Part shown: positions 16,191 through 26,285 of the stretch, one piece after another
How positions within the stretch are numbered: the stretch's first letter is position 1
How the letters are laid out: the number at the start of each line of letters is the position of its first letter
From: Colwellia psychrerythraea
GTDB lineage: Bacteria; Pseudomonadota; Gammaproteobacteria; Enterobacterales; Alteromonadaceae
Direction of reading: 5' to 3'
DNA length: 64,000 bases
Assembly: GCF_000764185.1 (NCBI RefSeq)
Contig: NZ_JQEC01000075.1
Location: forward strand, 84,697-148,696
Made by a program: the position numbers and the translations under genes
The notes under the pieces: model-generated
Seen by the model: the letters and a program-made list of their open reading frames with translations, nothing else
Told to the model about the DNA's origin: nothing
Database searches by the model: none

Positions 16191-19040
16191 ATGAAATTTA
16201 AACACACCCCCGTTGCGGTAGCGCTATTCGCAGCATTATCAACCCCCTATGCTTTGGCAGCTGATGTAGTAGATGAAAGTGCAGAGCAAGGTGTTGAGCG
16301 CATTGTTGTTACTGGCTCTCGTATTGCACGTATTAATACGCAAACAGCTTCACCGGTAGTATCCATTGATGCATCCGCTATCAAAGGCACGGGCGTATTA
16401 AATATAAATGATTTACTTACGCAATTACCACAATTTGCTATGGGTTATGATGGTTCACAAGGTAACTCAAGCTTTGGCAACGCCGGTTTAAGCGCAGTAA
16501 ACCTACGTAATTTAGGTACATCGCGTACTTTAGTACTTGTAAACGGTCGACGAGTTGTACAATCAACTTTCGACGATGGAAGAATGGTAACGGATACCGG
16601 TTATATTCCTGTAGATTTACTTGAACGAGTGGATATTTTAACTGGTGGCGCCGCAGCAACGTATGGTGCTGATGCTGTAGCCGGTGTCGTAAACTTTGTT
16701 ATGAAAAAAGAATATGAAGGCACCCGCGTTTCTGGTCAATATGGCCAATCTGATATTGGCGATGGTGAACAAACTTCGTTTACAATTACCACCGGTGTAA
16801 ATTTTAATCAGGATAAAGGCAATGTTGTTTTTTCAATTGATTATTACAACGAAGGTGAAGCGAGTCTTATGGACCGTCCCGGCTCAGGTGCACAAACATC
16901 TTGGCTAAACAACCCGTTAAATACAGGTGATGATGATGGCATACCTGCAAAAATAGTAGGTACTAACTTAGCCTGGCCAGATTATAATGTTCATGGTGAA
17001 ATGTTGGGCATTTGGAATGACGATATTGATGGAAGAGACTATTATAATGTAACTGGAGATGAAGCCATTTACATGTACAATAGTGATGATTGGCGCTCAC
17101 CTTTTTATCTGCAACAAGGTGATAATGCCCAAGGTTGGAATATCAACCGCTATAACAAAGTAAATAGTCCTTATGAAAGAAGCAATTTTTACACGCTATT
17201 TAATTATGAACTGTCAGATGACTTACAATTTACTGCCGATCTTCGTTATACCAAAGTAACCAGTCAAAACCAGATTTCCCCTCAGTATAATTATTGGGTT
17301 AGCGGCAATGATAGTGATTTTGACCAAAGCCTAGTACGCCCTGCACATGTTCAAGCACTACTAGCTGAAGATGATGGCTGGTTTAATACCTCTATTGGTC
17401 TTAACGAGTTAGGTCCACGTACCAGTGATGTAGAACGCGAGCTTTTTGCTTTTTCAAGCTCTTTAGCGGGTGAATTCTCTAATGATTGGGTATGGGATGT
17501 TTATGTCTCAGCCGGTCAAACAAAACATGATACACTTTTGTCAAACTATACCAATGAAGACAGGTTTAGCGATGGACATAAGGCTATTACTAATGATGAT
17601 GGCGAACGTTGTGGTGTAGATGTTTTTGATTGCCCAGGAAGCCACCCGGCATTGCCTATGTCACAAGAAGCACTTGATTACATCTCCTTAGATGCGTTTG
17701 GTAGTCAAATAACGTCAGAGCAATATGCATTAGCAGCGACAACGTCGGGTGACATTCTGGAGTTACCTTATGGTGCATTAATGTTTGCCGCAGGTATTGA
17801 TGTGCGTCGTGAATCACTCGATATGAAAGTGGATGAATCATGGCAAAGTGGCATAGCAGGGACAAAGAAACAACCTTGGTATGCTGCAAAAACGACTCAA
17901 GAAGTATTTCTAGAGGTGGAAGCTCCTGTATTGTCTGATGTTTTCTTAGTTGATGAGTTATTATTGAGCGCTGCGGGCCGTATCTCTGATTATACTTATG
18001 CGGGTAAACATAATACCTGGAAGTTGGGTGTTAATTGGAGCATTATTGACGGTTTAGCAATGCGTTCTACGTATGCGCTTACTACACGAGCACCACAACT
18101 TAGCGAGCAGTTCTCCGCGGTAAGAACAGCATTTTCAAGTGGTAAAGTGGATCCTTGTGATTCGATTCAAATTCAAAATTCCTCAGCAGAAAATAAAGAT
18201 CAAATCATTGCCAATTGTCAAGCATGGGGCATAGCAGATCCTGCTAATTTTGATTCTGCAACAAAGTTAGCAGCAGGTGTAAATGCTACCACTACGGGTA
18301 ATATTGAATTGCAACCTGAAACCGCGAAAACATTGACTGTGGGTATTGTTTATACACCAAGTTTCATTGACAATTTATCAATGACTGTAGATTACTATGA
18401 TATTGACTTAGAAGATGCCATGGGAAGCGCAGGGATTCAAAGCACGTTAGATAAATGTGCTAAAGAAGACGATGTTAACAATAGTATTTATTGTCCACTG
18501 GTTACACGTGGTGCTGACGGTAATATTAGCAACGTGTTAAATACTACAGTAAACCAAGCATTTGTGAATGTTACAGGAGTCGATTTTGAATTATCTTATT
18601 TGCAAAGTTTAGCTGAATTTGGAGAGGTTGATTTTGCCTTTAATGCAACCAAACTATTAGATTCAACTTACCAAAATAGTGCAGAAAGTTCAGTTAATTC
18701 TGATAAAGGCATTGGTTATAGAAACGTTGAGCTTAAAACACGCTTTGTGATGACCTATAATTATGAAGCATTAACAGTGAATTGGACCACTAATTATGCC
18801 GAAGGGTATCAACTTGATGAAGATGGCACTTATGAATTATATGATGAACCGTTTGCGCCACACTCTATCATGCATGATATTAGATTCGGTTATGATGTAA
18901 CAGAAAATGGTAGTGTTTACCTTGGTGTAAATAATGTTTTTGATAAAAACTATTTCGATCATCCATCAACTTCTTACGGTAGAGCGCAATATGACTCTAT
19001 GGGGCGTTACTTCTACGGTGGCTTCTCATATGAGTTCTAA
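16191..19040 (+). CDS. TonB-dependent outer-membrane receptor
   Basis: This 949-residue TonB-dependent transporter takes up a substrate through the outer membrane using energy from TonB-ExbBD. Residues 1-23 are a signal peptide ending in ALA. A short segment precedes ERIVVTGSRIARI, the conserved start of the plug domain in this family. The plug continues with RNLGTSRTLVLVNGRRV and ends with GAAATYGADAVAGVVNFVMKK. The rest is a beta-barrel finishing in an aromatic residue (GGFSYEF). The VVTGSRI form, with NPQ-like family members in Alteromonadales, is common among receptors for sugars, peptides and other compounds; the substrate is not visible. A CadC-like regulator follows and a terminator separates them. 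Confidence 0.93.
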   Translation: MKFKHTPVAVALFAALSTPYALAADVVDESAEQGVERIVVTGSRIARINTQTASPVVSIDASAIKGTGVLNINDLLTQLPQFAMGYDGSQGNSSFGNAGLSAVNLRNLGTSRTLVLVNGRRVVQSTFDDGRMVTDTGYIPVDLLERVDILTGGAAATYGADAVAGVVNFVMKKEYEGTRVSGQYGQSDIGDGEQTSFTITTGVNFNQDKGNVVFSIDYYNEGEASLMDRPGSGAQTSWLNNPLNTGDDDGIPAKIVGTNLAWPDYNVHGEMLGIWNDDIDGRDYYNVTGDEAIYMYNSDDWRSPFYLQQGDNAQGWNINRYNKVNSPYERSNFYTLFNYELSDDLQFTADLRYTKVTSQNQISPQYNYWVSGNDSDFDQSLVRPAHVQALLAEDDGWFNTSIGLNELGPRTSDVERELFAFSSSLAGEFSNDWVWDVYVSAGQTKHDTLLSNYTNEDRFSDGHKAITNDDGERCGVDVFDCPGSHPALPMSQEALDYISLDAFGSQITSEQYALAATTSGDILELPYGALMFAAGIDVRRESLDMKVDESWQSGIAGTKKQPWYAAKTTQEVFLEVEAPVLSDVFLVDELLLSAAGRISDYTYAGKHNTWKLGVNWSIIDGLAMRSTYALTTRAPQLSEQFSAVRTAFSSGKVDPCDSIQIQNSSAENKDQIIANCQAWGIADPANFDSATKLAAGVNATTTGNIELQPETAKTLTVGIVYTPSFIDNLSMTVDYYDIDLEDAMGSAGIQSTLDKCAKEDDVNNSIYCPLVTRGADGNISNVLNTTVNQAFVNVTGVDFELSYLQSLAEFGEVDFAFNATKLLDSTYQNSAESSVNSDKGIGYRNVELKTRFVMTYNYEALTVNWTTNYAEGYQLDEDGTYELYDEPFAPHSIMHDIRFGYDVTENGSVYLGVNNVFDKNYFDHPSTSYGRAQYDSMGRYFYGGFSYEF

Positions 19041-19072
19041 GCCTCATTAAAAATAGCATTATTTTTTGAATT

Positions 19073-19104
19073 AAAACACAAGCTTTATTAGCTTGTGTTT
19101 TTCT
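19073..19104 (+). terminator. Terminator after the TonB-dependent receptor gene
   Basis: Stem AAAACACAAGCT/AGCTTGTGTTTT with a 5-nt loop and a short T-run. It lies about 35 nt after the stop codon. Confidence 0.85.
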
Positions 19105-19198
19105 TTAGAGGCAAGAAACCATTCTGCATTGACTTCTTTTATTCAAAGTGAGAGGGTGACTTAGTGCTTTAATAATAATAATAAATAAAAACTCAACT

Positions 19199-21400
19199 AT
19201 GCTCGATACGAATAAACCTTTTAAACTCGCTAATGTAACCATTAATCCGGCAACAGATGAAATTACTTTTGATGGTAATACCATTGAAATTAAATCGATG
19301 GCGATGAAGGTGATTTGCTACTTTGCCGCGCACTCTGAACAGGTGATTACTCGGGACAACCTTAGAGAAGATGTTTGGCAAAACTCAACGGCGTCAAATC
19401 ACACCATAAATAATCACATCTATAGTCTACGCCAGACATTGGCAAAACTAGACTCTCAAACTAAGTTTTTTCATACGGTTACCGGCAGTCAAAGTGGTTA
19501 TCGACTTATTGCAACCGTTAGCCAACAGTCACAATTGACGACAGCTCCTACGGATGAAATAACCGAAGGAAGCACACAAAGCAGCAGATATACGGCTGAG
19601 TACAACCATAGCACTACCGATGAAAAGACTGACCTAAATAGTACTCGAACTATCAACAAACAGACTTATGTGAAAGCATTGATTGCTAGCGTACTGCTAA
19701 GCTTAATTATTGTGTTGATTTATGTTGTTAATATCCCCAAAACTTATCAGCATAGTAGTGTATTAACCACACAACAAGGGAGAGAGCAAAGCCCAGCGAT
19801 TAGCCAAGATGGCGAAATTCTAATTTATTCAAATCGTACATCAAGAAACTCTACTTGGGAATTGTACGCCAGTAAAATGCAAGCGCCTCTGCAAGTACAA
19901 AAAGTGTTTGATAGTGGAGATAATAAAGACAATTTTGTCAGTATTTCGCCCAATAAAAGATATATAGCGTTTATTCGGCGTAAAGCCGCCAAAGGTATTT
20001 ATATTGCTGACTTTAATGCTAAGCGGTTAACTGCAAGTAATGCCAAACTTATTATACCCCTTAATAAAACCAATCTATCGCCAGCTATAAGTTGGTTGGA
20101 TGACAGTCAATTTTATTACAGTGCTAGAGAAGCTGTATCGGCTCCGTTAAGAATCTATTTATACGATCTCGCTTTAGATCGCTCAGAACAAATAACCTCG
20201 CCACCTTTAGACCTATTTGGCGATATTGGTAATTTAGGCGATTATGCCGCTATGGTTTCACCTAATAAAAATTGGCTGGCTATTATGCGGTCAAAGAAAA
20301 ATGCCGGTTATCAATTATATTTATATGATTTGGTCAATAAAACTTTAGTGGCAACAAAAGTGGAGAGCCTGGAAGAGCGTTTAAATATAAGTTTTTCTGA
20401 TGACAGTAAAGAAATTTACTTCGTTGATCAGCAGGGATATTTATCAAGCTACCATCTGCAAGAGCAAACAATAGTTAAATTGTCGGCAAAGCAATACCTA
20501 GGTTACTGGCCATTAAAAGTCCCCAAGAGTAACCAGTTTATTATGCAGCAAGACTGGGGACTATCCTCGTTAACCACTCAAATTATCAAAATTAATAACC
20601 CAATATTAGGAGGAGACGGTACAGCAGCAGTCATTGTCAATAACAACCTATCTATTCGTGCTATTGCTGGTATAGGGGACGATGGGTTGATTTTTGCCTC
20701 AATTAAGCCTAATTATCAAGTTGAGCTATGGAAGTTTAGTGAGGGTAAAGCGGCTAAATTGGTAGAGTTTAATGAAAAGCCTGAATATAGATATCCGTTG
20801 AGTTTGCATTGGCGAAAAGGTACTCAATCTGCCTTGTTTTCTATCAATAAAACTTGTCGAATAATCAATATAAGCAATGGTAAAGACAGCCCGTTATGCC
20901 CAGATAATGAAAACCTCTATGCGGGAAGGTTTTCCTATGACGGTAATGATATTTATCTGCCCGGCTTTGCACAAGGTAATGCACGTGCGGTAAAAATGGG
21001 TGGCACTGGTTATCCAATTAAAGAGTTGCCACAGTTAGCACAAGCCAACCTAGTTCATGAAAATAGCGATGGCAGTTTCTATTATTCCAAAGAGGTAAGT
21101 TTTGATATTTATTATGTTAATGCTGAAACAGGGCAAGAGCATAAAATCATCGATCGAACCTATATTAATAATCGCTATTCAGTTAATGACTTTGTTGTGA
21201 CTGCAAAAGGCATCTATTTTATGGACCGAGTAGCGGTTACCCAAAATGCTATATATTTTTATGAGTTTGCCAGCCAAAAAGTCATTTATGTTGTCAAAAG
21301 CAAAGATAATTATCCCAATATAGTGGTTAGTCAAGATGAAAAGTCTATCTTCCTGATCGAGTCGGTTGACAATAATACTAGTTTGCTTCTGATTGACTAA
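19199..21400 (+). CDS. CadC-like membrane-bound winged-helix regulator with beta-propeller
   Basis: This 733-residue protein combines an OmpR/PhoB-type winged-helix DNA-binding domain (about 5-105: SMAMKVICYFAAHSEQVITR and SNHTINNHIYSLRQ, ending GYRLIATV), a polar linker, one membrane helix (about 157-179) and a periplasmic portion with TolB/WD40-like propeller repeats (SPAISQDGEILIYSNRT, SISPNKRYIAFIRR). The design is that of ToxR/CadC regulators, which sense in the periplasm and bind DNA directly without phosphorylation. No receiver domain is present. Its place just after a TonB-dependent receptor suggests it controls that uptake gene or a related set (inference). The ATG at 19199 has only a weak ribosome site. 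Confidence 0.88.
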   Translation: MLDTNKPFKLANVTINPATDEITFDGNTIEIKSMAMKVICYFAAHSEQVITRDNLREDVWQNSTASNHTINNHIYSLRQTLAKLDSQTKFFHTVTGSQSGYRLIATVSQQSQLTTAPTDEITEGSTQSSRYTAEYNHSTTDEKTDLNSTRTINKQTYVKALIASVLLSLIIVLIYVVNIPKTYQHSSVLTTQQGREQSPAISQDGEILIYSNRTSRNSTWELYASKMQAPLQVQKVFDSGDNKDNFVSISPNKRYIAFIRRKAAKGIYIADFNAKRLTASNAKLIIPLNKTNLSPAISWLDDSQFYYSAREAVSAPLRIYLYDLALDRSEQITSPPLDLFGDIGNLGDYAAMVSPNKNWLAIMRSKKNAGYQLYLYDLVNKTLVATKVESLEERLNISFSDDSKEIYFVDQQGYLSSYHLQEQTIVKLSAKQYLGYWPLKVPKSNQFIMQQDWGLSSLTTQIIKINNPILGGDGTAAVIVNNNLSIRAIAGIGDDGLIFASIKPNYQVELWKFSEGKAAKLVEFNEKPEYRYPLSLHWRKGTQSALFSINKTCRIINISNGKDSPLCPDNENLYAGRFSYDGNDIYLPGFAQGNARAVKMGGTGYPIKELPQLAQANLVHENSDGSFYYSKEVSFDIYYVNAETGQEHKIIDRTYINNRYSVNDFVVTAKGIYFMDRVAVTQNAIYFYEFASQKVIYVVKSKDNYPNIVVSQDEKSIFLIESVDNNTSLLLID

Positions 21401-22212
21401 CCCTCCGGCAGGCGTTAGCAATAACGCAGCAACGTAGGTCATTATTAAGGTGACATTATTGACATTACATTGAACGTTACTCAGCCGTTAAGGTAAATAT
21501 AGTGGCAAGTATGTATTTGTAAATACTATGTCAACATTTGCTTTAATACCTAGCTAAGCAAGATTCCTGAACTAGGCGAATACAGTGACTCACTTCTTTA
21601 TAGCTATAATGAATAAACTATGTTGCAAAAACACTGTCATTATCAATCATTATTTATGACGGTGTTAACGTCGCATTATGTTATTTTCTTCAATAAAATC
21701 CCCAAACATTATCGACACTGCTGTCATATTCACGCTCAGGTAATTGCCCTGCAAGGACAAGTCAATTAGATTAAATTACTGCTCTTTACGGTGAGAGGTT
21801 TGATACCCGTGTCGATGATATTTATAGTGGCGATAAAATCTTTTAGCGTAATAGCTAAAGCAAAAAGCAGTCTGCATTAGTTTTCCTGTATGGCTTAGCT
21901 AGTAATTTATAATTTTGTATCATCTTTTATCAAAGTAATAAAACACCCTTATAAGTTAATTTTTCTTACCAATTGAGCCATTGTTGTAAATAAGCTCTTT
22001 ATTTTCACTGCTGTAATGCTGTTGGCGCATTACAGCGGTTAAATCATTATTATCATTTTTCCTAAATGATTGCTTCATTTGACTTTTTCACGGCTTACAA
22101 AGATATGATGAATATCGTATATTTCACTTACTTTAAGCCTGATAACGCTTAAAACTGAAGTTACTAACCGGTGATTTTCAGTGTCATATTCATTATATCA
22201 TTAGGAAATTAG
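21401..22212. other. 812-nt region without a convincing gene
   Basis: Only short open frames occur here. A 49-codon ATG frame at 21620-21769 and a stretch near 21785-21845 look like scraps of former coding sequence, but I cannot match them to a family. The right end is the leader of the GntR gene. No insertion sequence or long repeat is visible. Confidence 0.45.
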
Positions 22213-22854
22213 ATGCTTGAGACAATTAGACCTCAGTATAAAACGATTACCGAGCTTGTCGTTGAAAGTCTTAGAGAGAGAATTGTAATAGGGGAAATAA
22301 AACCAGGAGAACGTATTTACCAAGAAGTTTTAGCAAAAGAATATAATGTCAGCAAAATTCCTATTCGTGAAGCGTTACAGTTATTAAATGGTGAAGGTTA
22401 TATTTCTATTGAGGCAAATAAAGGTGCGATTGTTTCTAGTATTAATTCAGAGCAAATTGACGAATTATTTGCCTTGAAGATACTGATAGAAACTGACATG
22501 TTAGCGGCTTCACTTCCGCTCATTTCTGATGAAAAGTTAAAAGACGCACAACAAATTATTGAGAAAATCAATATGGCTTCTTCAGCGAAAGTATGGAACG
22601 GTTTAAATACCGAATATTACAACTGTTTATATTCGGGCATTAGACGGCCACAAACAGAGGAAATGATTACTAATATAAGAACTAAAATTGAACGATTTAA
22701 CCATATTTGTTTTTTACGTATTAATAAAGCAAAACAATACATAGCTATTTGTAAGTTACTCGAGCATTGTTTTGAGCGAAAAGTTGATCAAGCCGTTGAG
22801 CAGCTTGGGCAAAATCTTCGTGATGCTAGAGATGAAATTAGAGTACTATTATAA
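22213..22854 (+). CDS. GntR-family transcriptional regulator
   Basis: This 213-residue protein has an N-terminal GntR winged helix (about 12-75). It shows the family sequence LRERIVIGEIKPGERIYQEVLAKEYNVSKIPIREALQLLNGEGYI and the wing segment GAIVSSINSEQIDELF. The C-terminal half is helical and resembles the FCD ligand-binding domain of the FadR subfamily, though it is short and lacks an obvious full set of metal-binding His residues. The gene stands alone, with AGGAAAT before the start. No metabolic genes flank it that would identify its ligand. A FadR-subfamily-like palindrome lies in the leader of the TonB-dependent receptor gene. Confidence 0.88.
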   Translation: MLETIRPQYKTITELVVESLRERIVIGEIKPGERIYQEVLAKEYNVSKIPIREALQLLNGEGYISIEANKGAIVSSINSEQIDELFALKILIETDMLAASLPLISDEKLKDAQQIIEKINMASSAKVWNGLNTEYYNCLYSGIRRPQTEEMITNIRTKIERFNHICFLRINKAKQYIAICKLLEHCFERKVDQAVEQLGQNLRDARDEIRVLL

Positions 22855-23187
22855 TTACAGATCAATCAATATTGAGGATGTATTGATAACTTCCCTCAAT
22901 AGTTTTTTAATTAACTGAACCAACTCCCCCCTAGAATTTACTTCTTTTATCACACTATTTTTTCTAACTTTCGGCAAACTTGTGGCCATAGTTAGGTTAG
23001 ATAGCTGCTTTTGGCTAATTCACTTAACTTTAAAAAACATGTTCAAGCGGCTAAAAGAATAGTCAAAAGCGTTATTAGTCTATTTTAAGTCATATTTTTC
23101 AAAAAATAGTATTATTAATCTGCTAAAGTAATAACTTAACTATAATGAATAAGACAAGTATGTCATTAATTAATAAAAGGATAGTTT
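22855..23187. other. 333-nt intergenic region
   Basis: No gene, RNA or terminator hairpin is evident. The stretch is AT-rich and ends with the AAGGA ribosome site of the periplasmic binding protein gene. Confidence 0.5.
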
Positions 23188-24417
23188 ATGTTTTTTATGA
23201 AATATGTATTTGAATTTTTAATTTGTACCAGCTTCATCTTTATCACCAGTTTCTCTTCTAATGTGTACGCAGAGCAAAAATATACTATTTATCTTGATGC
23301 CGATTTTAGTGGCGCGACAGCATCGAGCTTAGCCATTCAGCAAGGTATTACTACAGCGCTGGCTGAAGTTGATAACCAAATACAGGGAATTCAGTTTGAG
23401 CTTGTTATCAAAGACCATAGAGCTAATTCATTACGTAGTCGGCGTAATTTAGAAAAATTCCTACTCGATGACCAAGCTTTAATGGTTTTTTCAGGGTTGC
23501 ATTCCCCACCTTTATTAGCCAACAAATCTTTTATTAATGACAATAAAATATTACTTTTAGATCCTTGGGCAGCTGCTGGGCCTATTACGCGTAGTTCATC
23601 ATCACAAAACTGGATATTTCGCTTATCCATTGATGATAGTAATGCCGGTAGTTTTATAAGTAAAAAAGCCATTGAAGAGGGCTTTAGTAAACCTTATTTA
23701 TTATTAGAGGATACTGGCTGGGGACGTTCAAATGAAAAAACCATGACAAAAGCCTTACAAGAAGCGTCTATAAAACCGGTAGGACTGTCTTGGTTCAATT
23801 GGGGGGCAGGCAAGAATCACGCAAAAGTATTACTGAGAGATATTAAAAACAGTGGTGCTGATGTGATTTTCTTTGTTGGTAACTCAGTAGAAGGCGTTAC
23901 TTTTACTCATGCTATGGTTGAACTACCGGAAAATATCCGTTTGCCTATAAGAAGTCACTGGGGCATAACGGGTGGTGATTTTACCCAAAAAGTTACTGCC
24001 ACGGAACGAAAAAAAGTAGATTTGCAATTTATTCAAACAAGCTTTTCCTTTCTCAATGATAATATATCACCCTTGGCTGAAAATGTATTAGCCTTGAGTA
24101 TTAAATCAAATGAAGGTTTAAACAATAAAACTGACATTAAAGCACCAACTGGATTTGTTCATGCTTATGATCTAACCAAAATAGTCATTGCAGCTATTAG
24201 ACAAGTTAAGTTAACCGGTGATAAAAACCAAGACAAGGTTTTGGTGCATCATGCCTTAGAACACTTAGCTGAGCCTGTCTCTGGATTGTTGAAAACATAT
24301 CATCGACCTTTCACACCGTTTAGCAAGCAAAAGCTTGATGCTCATGAAGCGCTAACTATTGATGATTACTCGATGGGAAGATATAACAGTAAAGACGAGG
24401 TTGTTTTACTTAAATAG
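23188..24417 (+). CDS. Periplasmic binding protein (type I, branched-chain amino acid-binding-like)
   Basis: This 409-residue exported protein has a signal peptide (about 1-28, ending NVYA) and a type I periplasmic-binding fold like LivJ/LivK or Peripla_BP_6. The fold shows YTIYLDADFSGATASS near the N-terminus, GLHSPPLLANKSFINDNKILLLDPWAAAGP, a hinge-like segment SADVIFF-type (GADVIFFVGNSVEG) and a C-terminal domain. No ABC permease or ATPase genes accompany it. Instead a sensor histidine kinase follows after 43 nt. The likely role is therefore ligand sensing for the kinase rather than transport (inference). AAGGA sits 7 nt before the ATG. Confidence 0.82.
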   Translation: MFFMKYVFEFLICTSFIFITSFSSNVYAEQKYTIYLDADFSGATASSLAIQQGITTALAEVDNQIQGIQFELVIKDHRANSLRSRRNLEKFLLDDQALMVFSGLHSPPLLANKSFINDNKILLLDPWAAAGPITRSSSSQNWIFRLSIDDSNAGSFISKKAIEEGFSKPYLLLEDTGWGRSNEKTMTKALQEASIKPVGLSWFNWGAGKNHAKVLLRDIKNSGADVIFFVGNSVEGVTFTHAMVELPENIRLPIRSHWGITGGDFTQKVTATERKKVDLQFIQTSFSFLNDNISPLAENVLALSIKSNEGLNNKTDIKAPTGFVHAYDLTKIVIAAIRQVKLTGDKNQDKVLVHHALEHLAEPVSGLLKTYHRPFTPFSKQKLDAHEALTIDDYSMGRYNSKDEVVLLK

Positions 24418-24460
24418 TAAAGAGTATGAATAGTGAATGTATTATTATTGAGTGGTATAA

Positions 24461-26257
24461 ATGGTTAAAACTACGGTATCTTTTGCTCTGGCAAGGTTTG
24501 TTTTTATTAGTTGTGTTGGTTTGGCGGTGATTATTACCAGCTTAGTGAACAATCATGTGGTTGATTTAGTTAATACTGAATATGAGAAAATAGCTAAAAG
24601 AGAAATTAACACCATAAATAATAATTACCATGTGCTCATTAATCACCATTTAATTTTATTGAAAGAGCAGTCCCAAGCGGCTCTTTTTGTACAAGCCCTT
24701 ATGCAGCCTAAAAGTAATTTGGGGAAAATAAAAGATTATATGGCGGGTTTAACTTTATTAGGTCAAAAGTATGATGAAACTCTACTTGATTTTGAAGGTA
24801 CAACATTACACTCCACCCTAGAAAGTACTCTTAATTATAAAAAATTTCCCTGGTTGGAAGACATATTTGCTCAAAAAGAAAGTTACTCTATTCAAATATT
24901 AAATATTGAAGGTGCATTTTTTTGGTGCATAGCTTTTCCTGTATTATATAACCAGCAAGTTGAGGGGGTTTTAGTTGCTAATATACCATTAGACACCATT
25001 CATTCTGGTCAAATTGACTCTGAGATGCTTGATGGTTTAATGATTGAAGTGGTGAAAGGCTCGAAAACTATTGCAACTTTTGGTAAGCAGGTTATAGGGA
25101 CTAAGCAAACCATCCAATGGCAAGATGTTGGTGTTAGTTTTAACTTTACCGTAGATGAAGCTTATAGAAATAATGCTATATCTAACTTAGTTATCCAATT
25201 GGCTAGCTATATAGTTCTTGCCATAGTATTTACAACCTTGTTGGCTTATTTATATGGCTATCGTTATTTTGTTAAACCCATTCTCGCTCTTTCTCAGCTA
25301 ACATCAAGTCTTGAAAAAGGTAATGAACACACCGCGCTTAAAGAAAACTTAAGGTTTACTGAGTTTTCCGGATTATTTAGGCAGTTTAACCATATGAGTG
25401 AAAAGGTAGCCGAGCGTGAACGAGCGTTAAAGGAAAGCTATGAGAAACTCTCAAATACTATCGAAGAGTTAAAGCAGAGTGAATCTCAACTGGTTCAATC
25501 TGAAAAAATGGCCAGTATTGGCGTTCTTGCTGCGGGTGTAGCCCATGAAATTAATAATCCTATCGGCTTTATTCGCAGTAATTTAGAAGTACTAGAAGAT
25601 TACTTTTCTGATATTGAAAAATATTATCATGAATTTAATGAAACACTTGCTAGTAAAGAAGACAAAGAAAATCACAAAAAATTAGCAAAGAAATATGAAC
25701 TAGAGTTTCTCTTTAAAGATTCACCACCATTGATAAAGAGTAGTATTTCAGGTGTTGATCGTGTTACTGAAATAGTAAAAAGCTTAAAAACCTTTGCTCG
25801 TATTGATCAGCCTGAAAAAGCACTGGTCGATATTAATGAGGGCTTGAGTGCAACACTGAATATGGTTCACAATGAATTAAAATACTGTTGTAAAATGCAT
25901 ATAGATTTAAAAGCATTACCCAAAGTACATGTATTTCCAGGTAAGTTGAACCAAGTATTCATGAATTTACTGATAAATGCAGGGCAAGCCATAACCGGTA
26001 AAGGCGATATCTTTGTTAGAAGCTTTATTGATGAAAGCTGTGTTGTCATTGAAATTGAAGATACTGGCACAGGTATAGACCCGGAGAACATTGCACAAAT
26101 ATTTACTCCTTTTTATACCAGTAAGCCTGTTGGCGAAGGTACTGGTTTAGGTCTGTCCATTAGTCATCAAATAATTGAACAACATGATGGTAAAATAACG
26201 GTTAGATCAGAGTTAGGCAAAGGTAGTTGTTTTTCAGTCTTTATACCCATTAATTAA
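24461..26257 (+). CDS. Sensor histidine kinase
   Basis: This 598-residue membrane kinase has a helix at about 10-29, a periplasmic sensor region of cache-like character (30-242), a second helix (243-266), a HAMP linker (about 270-325), a coiled coil, a HisKA-type domain with the phosphoaccepting His at about 362 (AAGVAHEINNPIGF), and an ATPase domain with N box (NQVFMNLLINAGQA), EDTGTGID and GEGTGLGLS motifs. It has no receiver domain. No response regulator gene lies next to it, so it is an orphan kinase. The preceding gene for a periplasmic binding protein probably supplies its stimulus. Confidence 0.92.
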   Translation: MVKTTVSFALARFVFISCVGLAVIITSLVNNHVVDLVNTEYEKIAKREINTINNNYHVLINHHLILLKEQSQAALFVQALMQPKSNLGKIKDYMAGLTLLGQKYDETLLDFEGTTLHSTLESTLNYKKFPWLEDIFAQKESYSIQILNIEGAFFWCIAFPVLYNQQVEGVLVANIPLDTIHSGQIDSEMLDGLMIEVVKGSKTIATFGKQVIGTKQTIQWQDVGVSFNFTVDEAYRNNAISNLVIQLASYIVLAIVFTTLLAYLYGYRYFVKPILALSQLTSSLEKGNEHTALKENLRFTEFSGLFRQFNHMSEKVAERERALKESYEKLSNTIEELKQSESQLVQSEKMASIGVLAAGVAHEINNPIGFIRSNLEVLEDYFSDIEKYYHEFNETLASKEDKENHKKLAKKYELEFLFKDSPPLIKSSISGVDRVTEIVKSLKTFARIDQPEKALVDINEGLSATLNMVHNELKYCCKMHIDLKALPKVHVFPGKLNQVFMNLLINAGQAITGKGDIFVRSFIDESCVVIEIEDTGTGIDPENIAQIFTPFYTSKPVGEGTGLGLSISHQIIEQHDGKITVRSELGKGSCFSVFIPIN

Positions 26258-26285
26258 GCCTGTATTAACTGTTAGCAATAATGCA

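Noticed and set aside
21620..21769. 49-codon ATG frame rich in His and Cys in the 812-nt gap
   Set aside because: No ribosome site, no recognisable family, and codon composition looks random; kept only as part of the intergenic entry.
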